Part shown: positions 1-4,890 of the stretch, piece after piece
Layout: each line of letters begins with the position of its first letter
How positions within the stretch are numbered: the stretch's first letter is position 1
Assembly (NCBI GenBank): GCA_030607895.1
Contig: JAUWJC010000192.1
Location: 1-7,491, forward strand
Reading direction: 5' to 3'
From: Pirellulales bacterium
GTDB taxonomy: Bacteria > Planctomycetota > Planctomycetia > Pirellulales > Thermoguttaceae
Length of the DNA stretch: 7,491 nucleotides
Notes under the pieces: model-generated
Database searches by the model: none
What the model was told of the DNA's origin: nothing
What the model saw: only the letters and a program-made list of their open reading frames with translations
Translations under genes and position numbers: made by a program

Positions 1-54
1 ACCTTGAACCTTGAACCTTGGACCTTGAACCTTGGACCTTGAACCTTTGACCCC
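1..54. repeat. ACCTTGA-family repeat array, cut by the window edge
   Basis: The first bases are a run of ACCTTGA/ACCTTGG/ACCTTTG units of about seven bases. The array lies just past the stop of the HTH/zinc-finger gene that ends at 62 and probably continues to the left of the window. The same units recur at 921-1016, 2357-2394, 4851-4880 and 5637-5742. No gene is seen here. The orientation matches the right-hand arms of the two inverted-repeat copies. Confidence 0.9.
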
Positions 55-61
55 CGCCCGC

Positions 62-523
62 TCAGGCCGCTTCGAGCTCGTCGAGGGCTTCGGCGTCGTC
101 TTCGTTTTCGCGAGGCTCTTGCCAGTCGTCCGACTGGTCTTCGCCGGTCGCTTCTTTTTGCCGGTGGATTTCTTCGTAACGCTCACGTTCCGAGCCTCGC
201 AGTTGGTGGGAATTATCCGTCTCATCCGGGTCTTCTGACCGGGCGAACTGCCGCCGGCCCTTTGCCATCGCCTTCCGCGCGCGACACAGCCGGCAGGGCA
301 TGTAGACCTTGCCTCCGCACGCTGCACATCGTTCTGCCGGTTTTGATTGGTCCACGTCGCTGGAAGATAAATCGTCTTTTGGCGGGTAATCGCGGCGCTT
401 GCCTGAGAAGATATTCCCAACCGTGCCGCGGCTGATGCCGGTAAGACGGGCGATGCCCCGCTGGCTCAACTCGCCGGCAACCAATAGCTGCTTGACTCTT
501 GCGACGGTTTGTGGATCGATCAA
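62..523 (-). CDS. HTH domain protein with a four-Cys zinc finger
   Basis: A 153-residue protein, probably a small DNA-binding regulator; its target is unknown. Residues about 19-40 form a helix-turn-helix (LSQRGIARLTGISRGTVGNI), resembling resolvase-type or Trp-repressor-like HTH segments. Residues 66-80 hold a compact zinc-finger pattern, CAACGGKVYMPCRLC, that is CxxC-x7-CxxC. The last 50 residues are highly acidic (many Glu/Asp) and probably disordered. The start is TTG: the frame has a stop six codons upstream and no ATG nearby, while GGAG lies eight bases before the TTG. It is separated from the operon to its right by about 500 bases of repeats, so it may have its own promoter. The HTH call is from sequence pattern, and zinc binding is inferred from the cysteines. 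The family was not recognised by name. Confidence 0.8.
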   Translation of the reverse strand: MIDPQTVARVKQLLVAGELSQRGIARLTGISRGTVGNIFSGKRRDYPPKDDLSSSDVDQSKPAERCAACGGKVYMPCRLCRARKAMAKGRRQFARSEDPDETDNSHQLRGSERERYEEIHRQKEATGEDQSDDWQEPRENEDDAEALDELEAA

Positions 524-689
524 TTCCGGTGCTCCGGGTCAGGAGAGAGGCCCGGAGCGGACTGCCGCCGCTTGTGCAAAGTAGAAGCGGCAACGCTCGC
601 GGAACCAACTCGTCCAACCACGGTGCGCTGCCCATCCGCCGCGCAGTCTATCCGATCGGGCGGCCAATTTCTAGCGAAAAAGTACGAGG

Positions 690-776
690 CTGGGGGTTCG
701 GGACTCGGGGTTCGGGTTTTCAATCCCCAGCCCCGAACCCCGAGTCCCCAGCCCCGAATCCCCAATCCCGAATCCC
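690..776. repeat. GGGATTCGGG-family inverted repeat
   Basis: Heptad-like units (GGGACTC, GGGGTTC and their complements) form two opposed arms. The core stem is a perfect 17 bp: 700-716 (GGGACTCGGGGTTCGGG) pairs with 732-748, leaving a 15-base loop. The right arm runs on to 776 with further CCCCAGC/CCCGAATC units that find no partner. A related copy lies within the end of the DUF5131 gene at 1239-1276. It resembles the general style of the short tandemly repeated sequences known from cyanobacteria, but relationship is not implied. No clean U-tract follows on either strand, so it is not called a terminator. Confidence 0.85.
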
Positions 777-842
777 TATAATAAAAAACACCGGCCGGCA
801 TCGGGGAGGGCGCGCACCGAAGTTGCCGACCGGTGGCGAGCG

Positions 843-867
843 CTATGACTCGCAAAACACCAGTATA
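843..867 (-). promoter_or_regulatory. Possible extended -10 promoter for the HTH/zinc-finger gene
   Basis: On the minus strand the segment reads TGGTATACT, a TGn plus a good -10 hexamer (TATACT at 867-862). No convincing -35 hexamer is found at 16-18 bases. If used, transcription would begin near 855 and give a leader of about 330 bases that includes the 700-748 hairpin. It is the best promoter-like match seen in this gap, but one motif in 500 bases is weak evidence. Confidence 0.22.
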
Positions 868-920
868 CCAATGATCCATGCCGGAAAAACCGCAAAATAG
901 GCCGGTGCTAGCACTGTGGT

Positions 921-1016
921 AAAGGTTCAAGGCCAAAGTGGGAAAGGTTCAAGGTCAAAGGTTCAAGGTCAAAGGTCGGAAATTTGAACCTTGAACCTTT
1001 GGCCTTGAACCTTCCC
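921..1016. repeat. AAGGTTCAAGG-family long inverted repeat
   Basis: After a short unpaired copy (921-937), the arms 940-973 and 983-1016 form an almost perfect stem of about 32 paired positions. There is one single-base bulge on each side, one G-T type mismatch and a 9-base loop. The left arm begins GGGAAAGGTTCAAGGTC and the right arm ends CCTTGAACCTTCCC. It starts seven bases past the stop of the 65-aa zinc-ribbon gene, where it could act as a 3' hairpin for the operon transcript. No T-run follows on the minus strand. The copy at 5637-5742 begins with the same 30 bases. Confidence 0.9.
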
Positions 1017-1022
1017 GCGGAG

Positions 1023-1220
1023 TCACTTCCAAACGTTTTCCAAAAACTCATCCACCGTGACTTGCGAAAAATCTCGGTCGCAATTTGGACAGACAAAAAT
1101 CGGAGTCCGTCGATTTTCCGCTAGGTAGAAAGCGATCTTCGCGCCGCGAAATGGACCGGGACCGCGAACAGCGGCCACCAACTTCATTCCGCACGAGCAA
1201 TTGAAGTGGATGATTTTCAT
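1023..1220 (-). CDS. Small putative zinc-ribbon protein
   Basis: A 65-residue protein of unknown function. It has two cysteine pairs, CSC at residues 8-10 and CPNC at 44-47, with His5 nearby. This is the arrangement of a zinc ribbon whose two knuckles are joined by a basic, Gly-rich loop (around residues 17-40). A single zinc site is inferred. Its ATG overlaps the TGA of the DUF5131 gene (ATGA, four bases shared), so translation is probably coupled and the two proteins may act together. The ribosome site of its own is weak (GGTGG four bases before ATG). It is the last gene of the operon, with a long inverted repeat seven bases beyond its stop. It could also be a small regulator or a subunit of a larger complex. 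The gene is supported by the overlap and motif pattern rather than by recognised homology. Confidence 0.7.
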   Translation of the reverse strand: MKIIHFNCSCGMKLVAAVRGPGPFRGAKIAFYLAENRRTPIFVCPNCDRDFSQVTVDEFLENVWK

Positions 1221-2347
1221 GCGTCCACCAAGTTACGAGGGATTCGGGATTCGGGACTCGGGATTAGGGATTGGGGAAACTCCCGAATCCTGAGATCCTC
1301 GGGCCATTCGGCCGGGTCGCCGCCTTTCGGATCGTTGAAATGCACTCGGAAACCGCCCATTTCCGGTTCCGGCGAAACGCGCAGATGACCGTCGAGTTTC
1401 ATGCTGTTGTCGTCGCACATCCCCGTCAGCAGCGGATACGCCCCGAGTTGCTTGACGAAGCAGCGCGTCTCGGCCGCTCGGCACTGCCCCACCACCGTCC
1501 GAACGTCCTCGATCTTGCACGGCCGCGCGCCGGGGCCGCTTTCTCCGCCGACAAAAACGCCGTCGATTTTTGGCAAACAATCAAATTCGCCAGGCTTAAT
1601 TCCGAGTAGTCCTGATGGAGTCGAAACCGATAATGCACCATGCTTATTTGATGAAGCCCTGTAGATTCCGCGTTTAGCCACCATCGGGGAGTGCGGCACA
1701 TCCGACCTGACGGCACCTTCCAGCCGCACCCATCTACTCGGCCACCGCTCGCAGCACTCGCAGGTTGCTGTACTCATACCGATGTCCACCGCCCCCAGCA
1801 ACGGCTCGAGCGAAAGGAACCGGACGGCAAGGTCGATCCGCAAAAGCTCCCCGATCCGCCATTCGTTGTCCGGCGACGTGACCGACGTGCCGCCCCAGAG
1901 GTTATGGGGCAGGGGGACGGCTGCTTTTGCAAACGCCGCAAACCGATCCGGCCATTTTGTCAGCAGCATCCAGATATGCGGCGAATGTTCAATGAACGGG
2001 AGCTCGTCGTGTAGCCAATGTGTCGCCGGTTCCCACGCCTTCCGCTTAAACGGCGCGAATGGATCGCCCATATCGTTGAGGAATATCACTCGCGGCCGAC
2101 CGTCCAGCCACGGTTTGTCCGGCCGCTTTTTGCCGGTCAGGTCCGACCATCGCGCCGCCTTTGCGATTCGGTCAGAAAACAGCGTCGGCGTAGTAAACGA
2201 TTTTGGGTAGCCGGGATTTTTGCCGGCAAACCGCCTCGACATCGCCGCCGCGTAGCAGTGATCGGGGTAGAGTTCTTCACAGCCCGTGCAGCACGGCGCG
2301 GGGTTTACCGTTGAATCGCACCATTCTATCGGGGTTTTAATACTCAT
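1217..2347 (-). CDS. DUF5131 family protein (phage Gp37/Gp68)
   Basis: A 376-residue protein of the DUF5131 (Gp37/Gp68) family, usually described as radical-SAM-like; its reaction is not known. Family landmarks seen in order: IEWCDSTVNP (8-16); a Cys cluster with C19, C20, C23 and CYA at 31-33; VIFLNDMGDPF (87-97); MLLTKWPDRF (127-136); LWGGTSV (150-156); RFLSLEPLLG (176-185); VFVGGESGPGARP (264-276); FVKQLG (297-302); and LDGH (318-321). The start is the ATG at 2347. The frame stays open 67 codons further upstream, but that part is only the out-of-frame shadow of the preceding gene, whereas the motif MSIKTPIEWCD is the usual N-terminus. Residues about 191-260 form an extra Cys- and Trp-containing insert. 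The last 15-18 residues (358-372) are encoded by a GGGATTCGGG repeat, beyond the natural end EDLRIREFP. It overlaps the gene before it by 11 bases and the gene after it by 4. Confidence 0.92.
   Translation of the reverse strand: MSIKTPIEWCDSTVNPAPCCTGCEELYPDHCYAAAMSRRFAGKNPGYPKSFTTPTLFSDRIAKAARWSDLTGKKRPDKPWLDGRPRVIFLNDMGDPFAPFKRKAWEPATHWLHDELPFIEHSPHIWMLLTKWPDRFAAFAKAAVPLPHNLWGGTSVTSPDNEWRIGELLRIDLAVRFLSLEPLLGAVDIGMSTATCECCERWPSRWVRLEGAVRSDVPHSPMVAKRGIYRASSNKHGALSVSTPSGLLGIKPGEFDCLPKIDGVFVGGESGPGARPCKIEDVRTVVGQCRAAETRCFVKQLGAYPLLTGMCDDNSMKLDGHLRVSPEPEMGGFRVHFNDPKGGDPAEWPEDLRIREFPQSLIPSPESRIPRNLVDA
1239..1276. repeat. GGGATTCGGG-family repeat inside a coding region
   Basis: Five units of GGGATTC/GGGACTC/GGGATTA type run head to tail and end in GGGG. 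On the minus strand they are read in frame as the C-terminal tail SLIPSPESRIPRN of the DUF5131 protein. The native codons just before (1281-1290, TCCCGAATCC) are a perfect complement of the first unit at 1240-1249, which gives a 10-bp hairpin and possible microhomology for insertion. Confidence 0.9.
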
Positions 2348-2558
2348 CGCCTTCTTCCCTTGAACCTTGAACCTTTGACCTTGAACCTTTTCCCGACGGC
2401 CTTTCCTCGAAGAGGAGCCACTCGCCCGACTGCCGCATGTAAAGCGTACGGCCGGGCCGCAGTTTTTCCAGCGTTTGGTGCAGACTGTTGAGCGCGTCGA
2501 TCGCAATCGGCAACCGGACGGCCGCGACGGTTTCGGGATGAACGTCAATCGATTTCAT
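2337..2558 (-). CDS. Small hypothetical protein (73 aa)
   Basis: The function is not recognised. Residues 1-54 look like a genuine globular sequence: MKSIDVHPETVAAVRLPIAI, then an amphipathic stretch (DALNSLHQTLEKL, 21-33), then a likely beta pair (RTLYMRQSGEWLLFEE, 37-52). Residues 55-68 (SGKGSRSKVQGSRE) are encoded by an ACCTTGA-type repeat and are probably an acquired, flexible tail. The ATG shares four bases with the stop of the preceding gene (ATGA), with GGGAG ten bases upstream. Its stop lies 11 bases inside the DUF5131 gene. This tight packing, and the change from ordinary to repeat-like sequence within one frame, support it as real. The protein may be a small partner of the DUF5131 enzyme, but that is context only. 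Confidence 0.65.
   Translation of the reverse strand: MKSIDVHPETVAAVRLPIAIDALNSLHQTLEKLRPGRTLYMRQSGEWLLFEERPSGKGSRSKVQGSREEGDEY
2357..2394. repeat. ACCTTGA-family repeat inside a coding region
   Basis: Four to five CCTTGAA/CCTTTGA units flanked by TTCCC on the left and TTCCC on the right. On the minus strand they encode the C-terminal tail of the 73-aa protein. They end about ten bases upstream of the DUF5131 ATG, so they also make up the region just before its ribosome site (GGGAAGAAGG). Unlike the copies at 940-1016 and 5637-5742, this one has a single arm and no inverted partner. Confidence 0.9.
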
Positions 2559-2839
2559 TTCAGTAATTCTCCCAACGTCCTCTCTGCGTCGGCAAGCCGG
2601 CGCCTGGCGTCGTCCAATTCCGCGTATCGTTCACAGAGGCCGTTTTGTAACTCAATGAGCAAATCGCGCAACCGGCAAGGCAGAACTATTTTGTATCTGG
2701 TTCCGTCCTCAGCCCAATACCCTCGGATATGGTCTTCGCCAGATCCAGGCTCCCATTTCGCGTGCAGCAGCGGGGCATAACGCTCCGCCCTCGGCTCTGG
2801 AATTGCCATCATTTTTTCCGCAGTTGTCTCCGCCGTCAT
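2555..2839 (-). CDS. Small hypothetical protein with a C-terminal coiled coil
   Basis: A 94-residue protein of unknown function. The middle carries a compact Trp- and Gly-containing stretch (KWEPGSGEDHIRGYWAEDGT). The last 40 residues are a regular Leu/Arg/Glu pattern (LRDLLIELQNGLCERYAELD, then ARRRLADAERTLGELLK) typical of a coiled coil or helical hairpin, so dimerisation is likely. The start chosen is the ATG at 2839, with GGAG five bases upstream. A GTG at 2887 would add 16 residues, but these come from repeat DNA (2845-2910), which argues against it. A third option is the Met-Met pair at residues 10-11. Its TGA overlaps the ATG of the 73-aa gene by four bases. Gene reality rests on this overlap, the ribosome site and the protein-like composition. 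Confidence 0.65.
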   Translation of the reverse strand: MTAETTAEKMMAIPEPRAERYAPLLHAKWEPGSGEDHIRGYWAEDGTRYKIVLPCRLRDLLIELQNGLCERYAELDDARRRLADAERTLGELLK

Positions 2840-2911
2840 TTTTTCTCCGTTTTCTCCGCGTCCTCCGCGGTAAATCGTTCTACCCACTACCCACTAACCA
2901 CTATCCACTAA
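2840..2911. repeat. CTCCGCG and CCACTAA repeat tracts, adjacent
   Basis: Two different repeat families fill the gap between the ParB gene and the 94-aa gene. 2845-2873 is built of CTCCG(TT/CG)TTCTCCGCG-like units ending CTCCGCGGT. 2881-2911 is built of CCACTAC/CCACTAA/CCACTAT units. The CCACTA repeat supplies the TAG stop codon of the ParB gene, and the CTCCG units supply the GGAG ribosome site of the 94-aa gene. A second CCACTAA-type tract (TTAGTGG units) lies upstream of the ParB start at 4822-4847. Confidence 0.85.
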
Positions 2912-4806
2912 TTCCTCGGCCTCTTCGGTTTCACCAATTCCGCCGGCGGCTTCTGCCGGTTGGCCTTCTTGGCCAGTGCCGCGACCATTTCCGCCTTCCC
3001 TCCTCCGATTTTCAGCCCCCAGCCTTTGGCCAACTCCCCGATCGCTTCCTTGCTCCGCAGGTTCAGCCACCGCTCGGTCAACGGCCCCAGCGCGTCCTTT
3101 TTCCAAGCCGCCGCCAGGTCGATCGCCAACTGGTTGGCGATGGCCTGCACGTCCTCGTCGGGTATCACCTGGCCGGAGAAATCGTCGCCGCGGCAAAACA
3201 TCTCGGCAACAAAATCTAGCGCCCGCTCGCAAACGTCGCGGTCTTCGAGGCCGCGGATCGCGGCCGGCAGGTCGTATGCGTCGCCCCGATAGCGGGCCTT
3301 CAATTGTTTGCCCAAGATTTCCTCGCGGCCGTCCCGTTTTGCCGTCGCGTGGCAGTGCGACTCGCCCGCCCGTTCGTTCGAGCGAGTGCGGGCGGCGGAG
3401 AAATAGAGCAGCAGACGCAACGTATCCTCCGGGCTTACCTGGCGCTCCCGACAAGCCTCGGCCACCAGCCGCCGCCGCCGGTCGATGGCCACGGCCCAAA
3501 CTCCCCGCGCCCGTTTTTCCGCCCGTTCCTTGTCCCGCTCAGCCTCCTCCCGATCCCAGCGTTTCTTCCCGGCCGCCGAAAGCGGCTTGCCGTTTTTCTC
3601 TCTCCCCTCTCCCCTCTCCCCTCCCCCCTCTTTCCCGGCCCGCTTCTCCGCCCGTTCGATCACCGCCTTCACGTGTTCGGCGTGGAGTTTCTCGTACAAG
3701 TCGGTGTTGGTCGCGTACTGCTGCGGCTTCGACCCGCGCCAGGGCGGCGTATGCTCGATGATCCCCAGCGCGCTCCGCTGTTCGTCGGTAAACTTCAACG
3801 GCGGAATGTTGCATTGGTGTTTGTAATCGCGGGTCGGGCTGGTCTCGATCCGCTGGCACGTGTTGTTGATGGCGTCGTTGATCGCGTCTAAAAACGCCAC
3901 GGCGCCCATTTCCTGCCCCTCGACGTCTCCAACCTCCTGCAACACCGCGTCCAACACGGGCTGGGCCTCTTTCAGCGGCACCAACGCCCGGGCGTTGGTG
4001 GCCGATATTTCGCGCGAAATAACCTTGGCCCGAACCTTCTCCGGCAGCTCCAGCAGCCGCAGCCGGTTGGAGACGTGGCCTTGCGAAAGCCCCAGTTGCC
4101 GAGCCAGTTCGGTCGGCCCGGGCGCGTCGCCGGCGTCGATCGCGGCGCGGAACGCCGCGGCCTCCTCGATCGCGTTCAGCTCCTTCCGCTGCAACGCCGA
4201 CGCGAGAATCAACGCCCGCGCCTCCGCATCGGTGTAGACGGCCATCCGAACCGGAACCTGGGTCCAGCCCAGGAGCCGGATAGCCCGCAGCCGCCGCTCG
4301 CCGTCCACCAGTTCGTAGCGCCGACATTTCAACGGGTCGCCGCCCAAGAGCGAAAAACTGCCGCCCGGACGGACGCTCAACGGATGCAACAGGCCGTCGC
4401 GTCCGATTTCGTCGGCAAAGGCCCGTAGTTCCGCGGCCGGGAAATCTTGCCGCGGTTGAAAGGGACTCCGATCGATCTGCTCGACGGGCCAATTGAGATC
4501 CCATTGCCGCTTGTGGACCGCTGGGCCGTTCCCCTCCGCCTTCCCTCTCCCCTCTCCCCTCTCCCCTCGTCCCTTCTTCCGCCGCGTGCCACTGGCTTTG
4601 CCAGTGCCGCCATTCCCTCGTCCCTCGTCCCTCGTCCCTCGTCCCTTCTTCTTTTTCGTCTTGCTCCGCAGGGATTCCACCAGCGGTTTCGTGTCGCCGG
4701 CGAGGGCCTGGCCGATTGGATCGGGGCAGCCCGGATTCCGGCATACCCTCCTCGCGTTCACCACCTCATGCAAAACTTTCTTCTCTGCCTTCGTCGCGCC
4801 CGCCAT
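2908..4806 (-). CDS. ParB/RepB/Spo0J family protein with long C-terminal extension
   Basis: A 632-residue ParB-family DNA-binding protein, about twice the usual length of chromosomal ParB. The ParB N-terminal domain spans about 103-210: SPFQPRQDF (114-122), IGRDGLLHPLSVR (134-146) and YELVDGERRLRAIRLLGW (164-181). A helix-turn-helix follows at about 229-257 (PTELARQLGLSQGHVSNRLR). At the position of the usual ENxQR motif it has SALQR (203-207), so the Glu and Asn tied to CTP turnover appear to be missing. The extension includes a charged Arg/Glu helix (about 384-435) and a C-terminal segment (about 583-615, LRSKEAIGELAKGWG then KIGGGKAEMVAAL) that resembles a SAP-type DNA-binding fold. Residues 54-65, 78-88 and 393-403 are encoded by CCCTCGT/CCCTCTC repeats. 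The first 50 residues carry CRNPGC and lie before these linkers. The start is secure: AGGAGGT six bases before ATG. The stop lies in a CCACTA repeat. Its role could be partition or transcription control. Confidence 0.9.
   Translation of the reverse strand: MAGATKAEKKVLHEVVNARRVCRNPGCPDPIGQALAGDTKPLVESLRSKTKKKKGRGTRDEGRGNGGTGKASGTRRKKGRGERGEGRGKAEGNGPAVHKRQWDLNWPVEQIDRSPFQPRQDFPAAELRAFADEIGRDGLLHPLSVRPGGSFSLLGGDPLKCRRYELVDGERRLRAIRLLGWTQVPVRMAVYTDAEARALILASALQRKELNAIEEAAAFRAAIDAGDAPGPTELARQLGLSQGHVSNRLRLLELPEKVRAKVISREISATNARALVPLKEAQPVLDAVLQEVGDVEGQEMGAVAFLDAINDAINNTCQRIETSPTRDYKHQCNIPPLKFTDEQRSALGIIEHTPPWRGSKPQQYATNTDLYEKLHAEHVKAVIERAEKRAGKEGGGERGEGREKNGKPLSAAGKKRWDREEAERDKERAEKRARGVWAVAIDRRRRLVAEACRERQVSPEDTLRLLLYFSAARTRSNERAGESHCHATAKRDGREEILGKQLKARYRGDAYDLPAAIRGLEDRDVCERALDFVAEMFCRGDDFSGQVIPDEDVQAIANQLAIDLAAAWKKDALGPLTERWLNLRSKEAIGELAKGWGLKIGGGKAEMVAALAKKANRQKPPAELVKPKRPRN
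3598..3630. repeat. CCCTCTC repeat inside the ParB gene
   Basis: A pyrimidine tract of CTCTCCC/CCCTCTC units. Read on the minus strand it encodes EGGGERGEGRE (residues 393-403 of the ParB protein), a charged Gly-rich linker between the central region and a basic helical segment. It is the same family as 4543-4573. Confidence 0.9.
4543..4645. repeat. Composite repeat inside the ParB gene: CCCTCTC, palindrome, CCCTCGT
   Basis: Three elements sit next to each other in frame. 4543-4573 is a CCCTCTC array (KGRGERGEGRG, residues 78-88). 4590-4606 is a palindrome, CACTGGC TTT GCCAGTG, with a 7-bp perfect stem (GTGKASG, residues 67-73). 4614-4645 is a four-to-five-copy TCCCTCG array (KGRGTRDEGRG, residues 54-64). 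Together they make a linker of about 35 residues between the Cys-containing N-terminus and the ParB domain of the large ParB protein. Confidence 0.88.
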
Positions 4807-4821
4807 GATTACCTCCTGAGA

Positions 4822-4880
4822 TTAGTGGTTAGTGGCCAGTGGTCAGTTTTTTGAACCTTGAACCTTTGACCTTGAACCTT
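4822..4880. repeat. TTAGTGG tract followed by ACCTTGA-family repeat
   Basis: The gap between the sigma factor gene and the ParB gene is almost entirely repeat. 4822-4847 has TTAGTGG/CCAGTGG/TCAGT units, the complement of the CCACTAA tract found just past the end of the ParB gene. 4851-4880 has CCTTGAA/CCTTTGA units. The large ParB gene is thus bracketed by the same repeat family in opposite orientation (4822-4847 and 2881-2911). The strong ribosome site of ParB (4812-4818) lies just outside. Confidence 0.9.
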
Positions 4881-4890
4881 AGTGTCCCGC

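Larger units (their letters stand above)
524..1022. other. Gene-free, repeat-rich intergenic stretch
   Basis: About 500 bases without a convincing gene. Reading frames that cross it have repeat-derived translations and no supporting ribosome site. It holds a GGGATTCGGG-type inverted repeat (690-776), unexplained unique DNA (777-920) and a long AAGGTTCAAGG-type inverted repeat (921-1016). It also holds a short 7-bp inverted repeat (567-573 with 585-591, GCCGCTT/AAGCGGC, 11-base loop) in the leader of the HTH/zinc-finger gene, which could be a hairpin or an operator or could be chance. Confidence 0.7.

Noticed and set aside
700..748. The 17-bp hairpin as an intrinsic terminator
   Set aside because: No run of T directly follows the stem on either strand; the nearest T5 on the minus strand is about 18 bases away.
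777..782. A perfect TATAAT on the plus strand
   Set aside because: No -35 match is found at the right distance and no plus-strand gene follows.
520..936. A 138-codon open frame on the minus strand across the intergenic gap
   Set aside because: Much of its translation comes from the GGGATTCGGG repeat and the remainder shows no motif or good ribosome site.
1..1016. A CRISPR array
   Set aside because: The repeated units are about seven bases and degenerate, with no regular unique spacers and no cas genes.
2348..2548. A 67-residue N-terminal extension of the DUF5131 protein
   Set aside because: This part is the alternative frame of the 73-aa gene and the repeat. The family N-terminus and a plausible ribosome site are at the ATG at 2347.
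2976..3761. A 261-codon open frame on the plus strand
   Set aside because: It lies antisense to the large parB gene. Its translation is Pro/Arg/Ser-rich low complexity, as expected from GC-rich codons read backwards.
3539..4744. A 401-codon open frame on the minus strand
   Set aside because: It is in another frame over the parB gene. Its Gly/Arg-rich translation has no domain pattern, while the overlapping frame has clear ParB motifs.
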